From Amycolatopsis saalfeldensis (GTDB lineage Bacteria; Actinomycetota; Actinomycetes; Mycobacteriales; Pseudonocardiaceae): a stretch of 64,000 bases of DNA. The position numbers and the translations under genes were made by a program. The notes beneath the pieces are model-generated. The model was not told where the DNA came from. It worked only from the letters and a program-made list of their open reading frames with translations, and did not search any database. The stretch lies in NCBI RefSeq assembly GCF_900110575.1, contig NZ_FOEF01000012.1:62001-126000 (forward strand), read 5' to 3'. Positions 33,663 through 41,814 of the stretch are shown in pieces; position 1 is the stretch's first letter; every line of letters begins with the position of its first letter.

Positions 33663-34595
33663 TCAGTCATGAGTGATCCAACGGCCCTCGATGCGCCGGA
33701 TACGGCCGTCCCCGGCCAGCCGGACCAGATGGGCTGAAGTCTCGGCGAGCGCCGACCGCAGCGAACGCGGGGTGAAGGCCGAGAACTCCCGAGCCCACGA
33801 CACAGCCTCGGCGACCTTCCACACCGTGTCGCACCCACGCTCGACCGCGTGCTCGATTTCCTCAAGCCGTTCGCGGTGGTGCTCGCGCAGGACGTCCAAG
33901 CGCCGGGACAGCCGGTCGAACGGCCATTCGTGCCCCGGCAAAACCACGGCGGAGTCCGCGACCCCGCCCAGCCGCGTCAGCGAGGAAAGGAAGTCCCGCA
34001 GCGGATCTGGGTCCGACCCCGGCCGGCGGGCGACGCTCGGCGTCACCTTCGGCAGGACGTGGTCACCGGTCAGCACCAGGTTCCGCTCGCGTTCGTGGAA
34101 ACACAGGTGCCCCGCGGTGTGGCCGGGAGTGTGCACCGCCACGAGCGCGCCACCGGTGCCGGGTACCGGCTCGCCATCCTCGAGCTCGACGTCCGGTACA
34201 ACAGCCGGCAGCACCGCGTCGAGGGCGCCGAGTTCGCTGTCCAGCTCGGCGAGCAGCGGCCCGGGCACGCCGCAATCCCTTAGCCACGCCGAGATCTCCG
34301 CGATCCGCGCCCGGCGTTCGACGGCGCCGATCACCTCGTCGAGCCCGGCCCCAGCTCGCGAAAGACCGCCGAGGAACGCCTGCCAGGCCTCATCGGAGTC
34401 CCAGCCGAGGTCCACGACGACCAGCCCTTCGGGGTAGCGCAGCGCGTAGGAATACGAGTACGCCAGCGGGCTGGGAAAAGGAATCGCCGTCGCCCAGACA
34501 CCGCCCGCCACGGTGAACCCCTCGATCCGACGCGCGGGCCGGTCCTCCGGGCGACGGTAAGCCTCGGTGGACGCTGCGGGCGACGGGCTCTGCAT
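33663..34595 (-). CDS. Metallo-beta-lactamase-fold protein missing the HxHxDH motif
   Basis: A 310-residue protein of the MBL family with a C-terminal wHTH-like tail. Conserved parts: GLVVVDLGWDSDEAWQAFL, VHTPGHTAGHLCFHE, LVLTGDHVLPKVTP, LPGHEWPFDRL. The expected first motif (HxHxDH) should follow LDEVIGAV, but the sequence runs directly into ERRARIAEISAWLRD, so roughly 30-40 residues with the main metal ligands are absent in frame. Hence the enzyme is probably inactive as a metallo-hydrolase. ATG 34595 has GAGG four bases upstream. A TTCGTTATTATGA operator lies just upstream. Confidence 0.8.
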   Translation of the reverse strand: MQSPSPAASTEAYRRPEDRPARRIEGFTVAGGVWATAIPFPSPLAYSYSYALRYPEGLVVVDLGWDSDEAWQAFLGGLSRAGAGLDEVIGAVERRARIAEISAWLRDCGVPGPLLAELDSELGALDAVLPAVVPDVELEDGEPVPGTGGALVAVHTPGHTAGHLCFHERERNLVLTGDHVLPKVTPSVARRPGSDPDPLRDFLSSLTRLGGVADSAVVLPGHEWPFDRLSRRLDVLREHHRERLEEIEHAVERGCDTVWKVAEAVSWAREFSAFTPRSLRSALAETSAHLVRLAGDGRIRRIEGRWITHD

Positions 34596-34606
34596 CACAC
34601 CTCAAT

Positions 34607-34623
34607 AGTTCGTTATTATGACC
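34607..34623. promoter_or_regulatory. Operator-like palindrome upstream of the MBL/hydrolase pair
   Basis: AGTTCGTTATTATGACC, matching the 20160 site over GTTCGTTATTA with a weaker right arm. It begins 12 bp upstream of the start, so it would overlap the promoter or ribosome-loading region. Confidence 0.5.
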
Positions 34624-34624
34624 T

Positions 34625-34912
34625 CTATGTCGCTATTCTGATACAGAAGATAGATCCTGCCGAGGACGCCGTCAATCGGCCGTGCTCCCAAAGGCGTCGG
34701 TCAGCCAAGTCGATGATGAACGTGCTGGCGCGGGCGAAGCGTCGAGGTTTCTGCGCCGGCTCGGCTGCGGTGAAGATCCACAGCTTCTCGACGACGCCTT
34801 CGAGGTTCGTGACCGCGGCGAGGCCGGCCAGCACAACCGCCGATCGCGGCACGCCGGCCTTCGCTGGCCCGATCACGACGCATTCATTGGCCCGTCCGCA
34901 GGTACGGACTGA
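34625..34912 (-). pseudogene. Unrecognised gene remnant
   Basis: One frame reads as plausible protein: ECVVIGPAKAGVPRSAVVLA, then GLAAVTNLEGVVEKLWIFTA and FARASTFIIDLADRRLWEHG. Upstream and downstream of this stretch the frame loses protein-like character, and no start with a ribosome-binding site is seen. I do not recognise the family. Located at the second decayed edge of the island, so a gene fragment is the likeliest explanation. Confidence 0.3.
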
Positions 34913-35026
34913 TGGCCGCACCCCGGCGGCTCCTGTCATTCCGAGCGGATCGGGGCACGTAGCGTCGAATTGATTCCCTTGCCGAGCCCGGCGGCAACAA
35001 GTACACACCCACCAGATGGGATCTCC

Positions 35027-35341
35027 ATGGTTCACAACGGCGAGCCCACACTGACCCGGCTGCTCGTCGAAGGCAGCAGCGTCCGCGTCGACGGCGAACC
35101 CATCACGAACCCCCGGCGTCGAGTATCAAGCCGGCCACCAACCCGGTCGGCCGCGAGACCTTCCACGAGATCGTCGAGTCCAGCCGGAATCCTTGACGCT
35201 TATGCTGTGCAACCTGCCGTGAACCACTGGGCTACCTCGAAGCCGGGGGCGCCTACGCCAAGGCTTGCTGCCTAACGGATTCATGGCCCAACTGCACGAA
35301 CCGCCGGCACTGGGGCGCACCCGTCCCCTTGCTCAGATCTG
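35027..35341 (+). pseudogene. Small zinc-knuckle protein, frameshifted
   Basis: MVHNGEPTLTRLLVEGSSVR starts in one frame; PATNPVGRETFHEIVESSRN continues in another; after an in-frame TGA (35194-35196), CCATCREPLGYLEAGGAYAK, then ACCLTDSWPNCTNRRHW follow. The pieces form a credible small protein with several CxxC-like pairs, broken by one frameshift and one stop. Family unknown. It overlaps the tail of the DUF2637-like pseudogene on the other strand. Confidence 0.4.
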
Positions 35342-35968
35342 ACAGCCGAAACCAAGATCCGCGAGCGAGCCGACCCCACACCCAGCCGCTTCCGCAGCGT
35401 CTCCGCCGAGATCGGACACCGGTGCTGCTCCCAATGACTCTGGTCCTCCTCCCTCGCCCGCCCCAGCAGGTCATCGTCCACGGCCTTGTTCCGGCACAAG
35501 GCTGGTCGTTCCTCCGGTCCGCGCTCGACGTTCTCGCCCGCAGTGCTGACCCGCCCGGCGTCAACCGTCTCGTCCTCGTCGACCTGCGAGCCGCCCTCGG
35601 TGTGAAGGCGCGACGGCGCCCGGCACGTCTCGATCATCGCCTGAAGTAGACCAGGACCGACCTCGGCCCACCCGATCAGCAACAGCGGTCCAACGGCGTC
35701 GAACGCGGCCTTCCGTACTCGCCCGCGACGAGTGGATCTGCCACATTCAACGCCAAAGTGACCACGCTGGCGAAGATCAGCAACCGACGGAGCGGACGGA
35801 GCACGTCCGTACCAGCACCCCGGACCACGAGATGCCGAGTGCCCAGCAGGATCCCGAGAATGGTCAGGTCGACCGCAGGCGCGACAAGTCCGGCACGCCC
35901 AAGCGGAGGGCCAGATTCAGAACGTTGCCAAAACTGAACAGAAATGTGAGCCCGACAACCGTACCCAT
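35281..35968 (-). pseudogene. DUF2637-like membrane protein, second copy with two frameshifts
   Basis: Homologous along its length to the intact gene at 478-1203. Segment one: GTVVGLTFLFSFGNVLNLAL; segment two, in another frame: LVAPAVDLTILGILLGTRHL then VVTLALNVADPLVAGEYG; segment three, in a third frame: LLLIGWAEVGPGLLQAMIE, ending with PISAETLRKRLGVGSARSR. Frameshifts fall near 35885 and 35705. Both copies are on the minus strand and flank the 1.2-35 kb interval. Confidence 0.8.
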
Positions 35969-36033
35969 GATCACTGTGCCGCCCGCACCACCACAATAGG
36001 ATCAGAGGCCATCGGAGGCGGCTGCGGCTGGGT

Positions 36034-36588
36034 TCAGGGCTCCGCTGAGCCGAGTGCCCGGCGCAGGTCCGCAGGATGCCGGATCCACAGGTCGACCGCC
36101 ATCCCGTCGGAACGGGTCAGGGTCAGGCATCCCTGGCTGCCCGGGCCCCAGAGCGACACGACCTCCGGCGTCCACGACCGGTCCCAGGCGACCGGCCCCA
36201 CGCCCCGGTTCCGGTCACCTTTCCTGGGCTCCCAGCGCAATCCGCCCTCGGCCAGCGACAGCCGGCCCAGCAGCTCGCCGACCTCTTGCTGCCGCGAATG
36301 CCGCCCAGGCGCCTTAGCCCCCAGCTCCAGAGCGGCCGAGACCGGTAACTGAGCGGACCATGACGGCGCGGCACCGGACGCCCGCCGCCGCACCTCGGCC
36401 CGCCGGTCGCGCCACACGACGAACGTGAACAGGACATACACCAACACCAGAAAGCTCACCGGCACGGCTGCCGCAGGAACCCGGCCCACCTTGAACGCGA
36501 GCGACGCGGACAGAGCGGCCAAGAAGAACAATCCGACAAGCGCGCTGGTCCGACGGCGTCGCTCACGTTCCCTGCCGTATTCGGTCAT
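36034..36588 (-). CDS. Hypothetical membrane protein
   Basis: A 184-residue protein with a basic N-terminus (MTEYGRERERRRRTS), two hydrophobic segments at about 16-34 (ALVGLFFLAALSASLAFKV) and 40-58 (AVPVSFLVLVYVLFTFVV), and a soluble C-terminal half with VVSLWGPGSQGCLTLTRSD. No recognised family. It neighbours the DUF2637-like pseudogene and may be mobile-element cargo. Start ATG at 36588 fits the positive-inside pattern; no clear ribosome-binding site. Confidence 0.6.
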   Translation of the reverse strand: MTEYGRERERRRRTSALVGLFFLAALSASLAFKVGRVPAAAVPVSFLVLVYVLFTFVVWRDRRAEVRRRASGAAPSWSAQLPVSAALELGAKAPGRHSRQQEVGELLGRLSLAEGGLRWEPRKGDRNRGVGPVAWDRSWTPEVVSLWGPGSQGCLTLTRSDGMAVDLWIRHPADLRRALGSAEP

Positions 36589-36693
36589 TACGATCCCATT
36601 CGTTCCGGCGTCGCAGACGATCGCCGCACCGCCATACGGAGAATACGTGCGCGGTGGCGGCGCTGCCGTTCCCCGCCGCCCTCGTTCACGAAG

Positions 36694-36723
36694 CGTTCTC
36701 CCGGCGCGAACGGGGGTGGTTCC
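36694..36723 (+). CRISPR. Type I-E-like CRISPR repeat, solitary
   Basis: CGTTCTCCCGGCGCGAACGG followed by GGGTGGTTCC. It differs from the 402-430 repeat at only a few positions and keeps the paired stem (CCCGGCGCG/CGGGGG). No adjacent repeat at array spacing. Together with the 0.3-0.4 kb copies it marks both decayed edges of the island. Confidence 0.45.
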
Positions 36724-36725
36724 CC

Positions 36726-36899
36726 GTGAGCACCTGCACAGCGACCAAGCACGACGGGTCGTCCGGCTACTCCCACCTGGCCTACACCGAAGCCCTCCCC
36801 GAGGAGAAAGCCCGCACCGCGATCGAATCCCGGACCACCCGGCTACACACAGGCGTCACCAACGTGATGGCCTCATACAGCCAGTACAGACAGGCGTGA
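36726..36899 (+). pseudogene. IS481-type transposase fragment
   Basis: A 57-codon stretch includes DGSSGYSHLAYTEALPEEKA followed by RTAIE, the typical rve-domain sequence around the second catalytic Asp region of IS481-family transposases (HSRLAY-E-L-DE pattern). N-terminal HTH and the rest of the integrase core are absent. Debris at the mobile edge. Confidence 0.6.
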
Positions 36900-36919
36900 A
36901 GGCGCGACGGCGCCCGAAG

Positions 36920-37360
36920 CTAGCGGCTGTACGGTGGCGCGGTCTCGGCCGGATTGGGAATCGGGGTGGGCGTGCTGACGCTGTGGGTCGTGTAGATCGG
37001 GAAACTGGGTGCTTGGGGGCGGCTGTTGATCGGCGGCTCGTTGACTCGGTCACGAATCATCCGGTCGTTCGGGTCCGAGTCGCCGGCGGCGGTGTCCGTA
37101 TGCGCCTTGGCGGATGCAGGCGGAGCGACTGGTGATTTGACAGGGATGGCGACGACCGAGGTTGCGGGCGCGGCCGTGGGCGGGGGTGTCACGATCGTGG
37201 GAGTGGGCTGCGGGGCGCTGGTCGATCCCACCGGTCCAGCGGCCGGCCGGTTGCCGGTTAGTGATTCTCTACCGGTCGTTCCGATAACCACGGCAGCCGC
37301 ACCCCCCCCCACAACGAACAGGAAGCCAGCCAACAATACGACCAATTTTCTTCGCGGCAC
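36920..37360 (-). CDS. Membrane-anchored Pro/Thr-rich protein
   Basis: A basic start (VPRRKLVVLL) leads into one hydrophobic helix (AGFLFVVGGGAAAVVIG), followed by a long Pro/Thr/Ala-rich extracellular tail (PTPTIVTPPPTAAPATSVV and TPIPNPAETAPP) without cysteines. The GTG at 37360 gives 146 residues; a TTG at 37372 is the alternative. No known family. Low-complexity tail suggests a cell-wall-exposed linker protein or a decayed gene. Confidence 0.45.
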   Translation of the reverse strand: MPRRKLVVLLAGFLFVVGGGAAAVVIGTTGRESLTGNRPAAGPVGSTSAPQPTPTIVTPPPTAAPATSVVAIPVKSPVAPPASAKAHTDTAAGDSDPNDRMIRDRVNEPPINSRPQAPSFPIYTTHSVSTPTPIPNPAETAPPYSR

Positions 37361-37418
37361 AAGATCGATCAAATAGTTGCTTTCACTACCTGTCAATATC
37401 TGAGACGAAGTCGATATG

Positions 37419-37690
37419 TCACAGCTTTGACAGTTCAGCGCCGGAGTGCCCGAGCATCGCCTGCGCGACCTCCGGATCGGTGGCAACCCGCCTCCCCGGC
37501 CAACCGGCTGAAGGTAATCCGGGCTCAAGGGCCCGCCACGCTGATTGATGGACAGGAATCCGACCGGTTCACCGGCCCGCTCTCGCCGAAATGCCCGCCG
37601 CGCCGCCACCAGACCATGGTCCAGCGCCAACGTGCGCTCGACTCGAGTCTTCGGCGGACGCACCACCGTCTGGCCGCCGCGGTCCTGCAC
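37419..37690 (-). pseudogene. Second tyrosine integrase remnant
   Basis: One frame has PPKTRVERTLALDHGLVAAR, then RERAGEPVGFLSINQRGGPL and SPDYLQP, matching the region just before the catalytic box of actinomycete phage-type integrases; after a frameshift and deletion another frame gives EVAQAMLGHSGAELSKL, the LGHS block. The Arg-His box and nucleophile Tyr are lost. It is independent of the remnant at 1276, which preserves a different part. Confidence 0.6.
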
Positions 37691-37702
37691 CTAGCGCATC
37701 CA

Positions 37703-37716
37703 AACGATCGATCGTT
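37703..37716. promoter_or_regulatory. AACGATCGATCGTT palindrome
   Basis: A perfect 14-base palindrome; TTGACA begins in its right end (37715-37720). A related TAATCGATCGATCA occurs at 37753-37766, and two similar elements precede the TetR gene at 41069. It lies about 270 bp upstream of the cutinase gene in a 293-bp stretch without genes. Confidence 0.45.
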
Positions 37717-37983
37717 GACATGCGGCGACTGATACCGCAGACTGATCCTGGGTAATCGATCGATCACCCAGGCGGCTCGCCCGGAAAGCCGCCAGGACCG
37801 AGATGGGCCGTGCGGTGCCACCGGGCAACAGCCGATCCAGGCCGCGTTCGCCACTGGACGACCCCGAAGGAGGTTCGACCACAGCTTGCCGGTGACCGTC
37901 CCGACCAGCCGACCATGCGAGCGCGCTCAAGAATCGTAGTTTTCGCGAGATTTCTGTTGATCAATGATGATTGAGGAGATGTT

Positions 37984-38691
37984 GTGAAGAAAAAGCACTC
38001 CAGCGTTTTTCGCCGGACCGGCTTGGCCGTTGTCGGCAGCGTCGCGTGCCTCGCGGCCGCCGTACCCGCAACAGCTTCGGCGGCGGAACAGCCCGCGAGC
38101 TCGTCGGCCGGCGCGTCCGGGTGTGCCGATGTCGACTTCGTGTTCGCCCGCGGAACCGGTGAAGGCGGCGGGACCATCAGATATCTGGGGGGACAGCTCG
38201 CGAACGACCTGCAGGCCAAGCTGCCCGGCAAGAACTTCAGCGCAGAGGGCCTGGACTACCCCGCGGACTGGGCCGCCGACAGCCCGTCCATCGGCGTCCA
38301 GAATCTTTCGGACACGCTCAACGCGAAGGTGGCCGCCTGCCCGGACACCAAGTACGTCATCGGCGGGTACTCCCAGGGCGCCGCGGTGCTCGACGAGGCC
38401 CTCGGCGCCGACCTGTGGTGGGTGAGCGGGCCGAGCCTGCCGGACGAGGTGGTCTCCAAGATCAGCGCGATCGTCACGTTCGGCAACCCCCTCACCGGAC
38501 TGCCCCCCACCGGAAGGTCCACGAAGATCGGCTGGGAAGTTCCCAGCCTTGACGGCCGGACCTACGAGGCCTGCGCCATCCTCGACGGAGTGTGCGGCAA
38601 CAGCGGCACCTGGTCCGGCAGTCACCTTGACTACTACACCAACGGCAGCGTCCCCTTCGTAGCCGACTACATCACCGGACACGTTTCCTGA
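37984..38691 (+). CDS. Secreted cutinase-family esterase
   Basis: A 235-residue protein. The signal peptide runs to about residue 34 (VKKKHSSVFRRTGLAVVGS, then hydrophobic, ending ATASAAE). The mature cutinase domain has DVDFVFARGTGE (oxyanion), VIGGYSQGAAVLD with the nucleophile Ser, YEACAILDGVC with the Asp, and SGSHLDYYTNG with the His; paired cysteines match the family's disulfides. GTG 37984 has GAGGAG five bases before it. It hydrolyses ester bonds in cutin, polyesters or lipids outside the cell. The following gene is an acyl-CoA ligase, but a strong terminator separates them. Confidence 0.93.
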   Translation: MKKKHSSVFRRTGLAVVGSVACLAAAVPATASAAEQPASSSAGASGCADVDFVFARGTGEGGGTIRYLGGQLANDLQAKLPGKNFSAEGLDYPADWAADSPSIGVQNLSDTLNAKVAACPDTKYVIGGYSQGAAVLDEALGADLWWVSGPSLPDEVVSKISAIVTFGNPLTGLPPTGRSTKIGWEVPSLDGRTYEACAILDGVCGNSGTWSGSHLDYYTNGSVPFVADYITGHVS

Positions 38692-38737
38692 AATCCCGCG
38701 AATCACTCGTTCAGGATTCCCATTCGCATCATCGAAA

Positions 38738-38772
38738 CTGCCCGGATGCCCCATCGCAGGGCATCCGGGCAG
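38738..38772 (+). terminator. Rho-independent terminator after the cutinase gene
   Basis: Arms 38738-38751 and 38759-38772 (CTGCCCGGATGCCC and complement), seven-base loop, followed by TTTCTTTT. Confidence 0.9.
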
Positions 38773-38818
38773 TTTCTTTTCGTAAATTATTTCATTCATG
38801 ACCGAAAGGATGTCGGCG

Positions 38819-40367
38819 ATGCCGGACCATGCTGCCGAACTAGTTCGCGCTCTCCTCGAAACCGCGGGCCGTTATCCGGATTCGGCAACAGTGCGCGGCG
38901 AATCCACCACCCTCACCTACCGCCGGCTGGCCGAGCGGGCCGCCCGGGCGGACTCCTGGTGCCGGTCGCTCGGCATCCGGCCGGGCGAGCGCGTCGGGCT
39001 GATGCTGCCGAACGTCCCGGAATTCGTCGTGCTGTATTACGGGCTGCTCAGCGCGGGCGCGGTCGTCGTGCCGATCAACCCGATGCTCAAACCCCGCGAG
39101 ATCGAGCACTATCTGGCCGATTCCGGCGCCGAGGTGTTGTTCGCCTGGCACGAATGCTGGGCTGCGGCCGCGCGGGCGGCGGCAGCCGTCGGCGGGGCCG
39201 CAGCCGAACATCGATTCGGCGCGGATCGACGACGTGCTGGACCGCCAGGACTGCTCACTGCAGCCGGTCCCGCGCCGGGAGGTGAGCACCGCGGTGGTGC
39301 TGTACACCTCCGGCACCTCAGGACAGCCCAAAGGCGCCGAACTGACCCACGCCAACCTCGCGAAGAACGCCGAAATCGTCAGCCGCACTGTCCTGCGGCT
39401 CACCCGAACCGACGTCGTCTTCGGCGGACTTCCGCTGTTCCATTCGTTCGGGCAGACCGTGGCGATGAACGCGGCGTTGATCGCCGGCGCGTCCCTGAGT
39501 CTGCTGCCGCGGTTCGAACCTGCCGACGCGCTGCGCGTCCTGCACCGCGACGCGGCCACCGCGTTCCTGGGCGTGCCGACCATGTTCCACGCGGTGCTGC
39601 GCCACCCGGCAGGGAATTCGCCACCGGTCGCCTCGCTGCGCGTCGCGCTCTCCGGCGGCGCGGCGATGCCGCTCGACTGGCTGCACGAGTTCGAGGATGC
39701 GTTCGGCTGCGCGGTACTCGAAGGCTACGGACTGACCGAGACCTCCCCGGTGGCCTGCTTCAACCATCCGGACCGCCCTCGCCGAGCCGGCAGCATCGGC
39801 ACCCCGATCGAGGGAGTCCGGATGGGCGTGCGCGGACCGGACGGCTCCGAGGTGCTTGACGGCGAGGTCGGCGAACTGGTGGTACGGGGGCACAATGTCA
39901 TGAAGGGGTACTGGCGCCGGCCGGACGCCACCGCCGAGGCCGTCCGGGACGGCTGGTTCCACACCGGCGATCTCGGCGTCCGGGACCCCGACGGGTACTA
40001 CCGGGTGGTGGGCCGGAAGAAGGACCTCATCATCCGGGGCGGCTACAATGTCTACCCCCGCGAGGTCGAAGACGTGCTCTACGAGCATCCCGCGGTGGCC
40101 GAGGCCGCGGTGATCGGCATCCCGCACCCAACGCACGGCGAGGAGGTCGCCGCCGTCGTCTCCCTCCGCCCGAGCGCTCAGGCCAGCCCCGACGAGCTGC
40201 GCGAACATGTGCGCTCCCGGCTGGCCGGCTACAAGTACCCGCGGCGGGTCGAAATCATCCCCGAACTGCCCAAAGGCCCGACCGGGAAGATTCTGAAGCG
40301 CGCGCTCGTCCCCGGCCTCCACCCGGACGCGAAGCCGTTGCCCGCTCCGGATGCCAATCCGCGTTGA
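38819..40367 (+). pseudogene. Long-chain acyl-CoA ligase with a single frameshift
   Basis: The N-terminal frame (MPDHAAELVRALLETAGRYP through LFAWHECWAAAARAAAAVGG) and the C-terminal frame (from PQPNIDSARIDDVLDRQD) join perfectly if one G is removed from the GGGG run at 39194-39197. The rest is a full ANL ligase: VVLYTSGTSGQPKGAELTH, GYGLTETSPV, WFHTGDLGVRDPDGYYRVVG, GRKKDLIIRGGYNV and GPTGKILKR. ATG 38819 has GAAAGGA nine bases upstream. Repaired length is about 515 residues. It is either a recent pseudogene or a base-calling error. It would activate fatty acids, such as those released by the cutinase. Confidence 0.85.
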
Positions 40368-41026
40368 CGGTCATGGCAACGCTCTTGCTTGCGCCCGTCC
40401 CGCCGAATGGGACGCTCCGGGAAACGAGCTGTCCGAACCGAAAGAGAAGCCTGCCGCCAAGACGATTCGCCGCGCCGGAGCCGACCGGTGCGCCGCGGCC
40501 GCGCTCACTTTCCGACAGGCGGCCGGTGGTCGGTCCGAGGTCGAAACGCTGCTCCAAAGACGCGATCGAGATGGCTTCTCCGGCGCTGGGCCTCACGTCG
40601 GCGCCGAAGGGGCACGACGGTTACAGCGCTGCCGCCTTGTTGGACGGCTCGTCCCCGGCCGGGGGCATCCGCTGCGCACCTGAGTAACAAGGCCAGGAAC
40701 TCAAGTTTCGAGGCCTCAGTCTGGCGACCGGCCACAAAGGACGCCAGACTCGCCTGGTCCCGCGCTCCCGCCGGCCGCTGCCCCCGCTAGGCCCTTCGAC
40801 CTGAGCAGTGCCGCTCGCGATCACCTCGCGCGAACCGATGCGGCCTGCCGGGCAGGGCACCGGCCGAGTGGACGGACCGGCCGGCGCAAGCTTGGTGATC
40901 GCCTCGCCAGGCTGCACGATCCGGCTGTCCAGGTCTACGATCGATCGGTTGGCAGCGACGGGACCGAGCCTGACCGTCGCGGAGCGAACGGGTACCGGCG
41001 CAAAAGGCTGCCGAACGCTACGATGT
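40368..41026. other. Intergenic region, 659 bp, no gene recognised
   Basis: Frames on both strands are open but have no protein-like composition or ribosome-binding site. A nine-base inverted repeat, AGTCTGGCG (40718-40726) with its complement at 40742-40750, may be a terminator for the ligase or a decayed element. A TACGATCGATCGGTTG element lies at 40936-40951. Confidence 0.5.
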
Positions 41027-41043
41027 CAACGATCGATCGGTTG
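41027..41043. promoter_or_regulatory. GATCGATC-centred operator before the TetR gene
   Basis: CAACGATCGATCGGTTG, an almost perfect inverted repeat, 25 bp upstream of the TetR start; a second copy is at 40936-40951. Position suggests autoregulation. Confidence 0.6.
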
Positions 41044-41068
41044 AGCTGGTGAGCGACAAGGTGGTGGC

Positions 41069-41773
41069 ATGGGCCCCAAGGCCGCACGCAAGAAGACCAC
41101 GGCTCGAGCAGCCGCGGAGACGGTCGCCCGGGTGGCGGGCCAGACCCGGCGCCTCGCGGAGGTCGCGGTGGTCCTTCCGGAAGGAGTCACCCCGCCCGGC
41201 ACCAGGGGCCGGATTCTGCAGGCCGCGTTGACCCAGTTCGCCGAACACGGCTTCCACGGCACGTCGATCCGCAAACTGGCGGCCGCGGTCGGACTCACTT
41301 CGGCCAGCCTCTACGTCCACTACACCTCGAAGGAACAGATCCTCGACGAACTCGTGCGGATCGGGCACGAAGAACTCGCCACCCGCATGCGCGCTGCGGC
41401 CGAGGAGGGCGCGAACCCGAGCGAACGGCTCGAAAGCCTGGTCCGCGCCCATGTCCGGATGCACGTCGACTTCGCGCTGCTCGCCGTGGTCACCAACATC
41501 GAACTGCACGCGCTGGCTCCCGAAGACGCGGCCAAGACGACCGCCGTTCGCGCGGAAAGCTTCCAGCTGCTCCTGGACGCGGTGCAGAGCGGCGTCGACA
41601 CCGGCGAGTTCACCGTCGAGGACCCCCTGCTGGCGACCATCGCGATCGGCAGCATCGGCATCCGCGTCGCCCATTGGTTCGGGCCGGACCAGCCGTTCAC
41701 CCCGGACCAGGTCGCGGACCGCTATGCCGGCTACGCGCTGCGCATCGTCGGTGCGGGGGCGACGCTGCGGTGA
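41069..41773 (+). CDS. TetR-family transcriptional regulator
   Basis: A 234-residue TetR protein with an unusually long basic N-terminal extension of about 45 residues (MGPKAARKKTTARAAAETVA). The HTH is ILQAALTQFAEHGFHGTSIR, then KLAAAVGLTSASLYVHYTSKEQ. The helical ligand domain fills the rest. ATG 41069 is chosen with GGTGG upstream. Two GATCGATC-centred repeats precede it and related ones occur before the cutinase gene, so it may control esterase and ligase genes in response to acyl-CoA. Convergent with the RHS gene, ending only 41 bp from it. Confidence 0.9.
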   Translation: MGPKAARKKTTARAAAETVARVAGQTRRLAEVAVVLPEGVTPPGTRGRILQAALTQFAEHGFHGTSIRKLAAAVGLTSASLYVHYTSKEQILDELVRIGHEELATRMRAAAEEGANPSERLESLVRAHVRMHVDFALLAVVTNIELHALAPEDAAKTTAVRAESFQLLLDAVQSGVDTGEFTVEDPLLATIAIGSIGIRVAHWFGPDQPFTPDQVADRYAGYALRIVGAGATLR

Positions 41774-41814
41774 CCCGGGCGTTGCCGCCCGCGGGATGAC
41801 TCGGCTGTCGACGC

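Noticed and set aside
9418-34623. A secondary-metabolite biosynthetic cluster
   Set aside because: No PKS, NRPS, terpene synthase or RiPP genes; the gene set is catabolic in type.
40368-40800. Open frames after the acyl-CoA ligase as a hidden gene
   Set aside because: All six frames lack ribosome-binding sites and protein-like composition.
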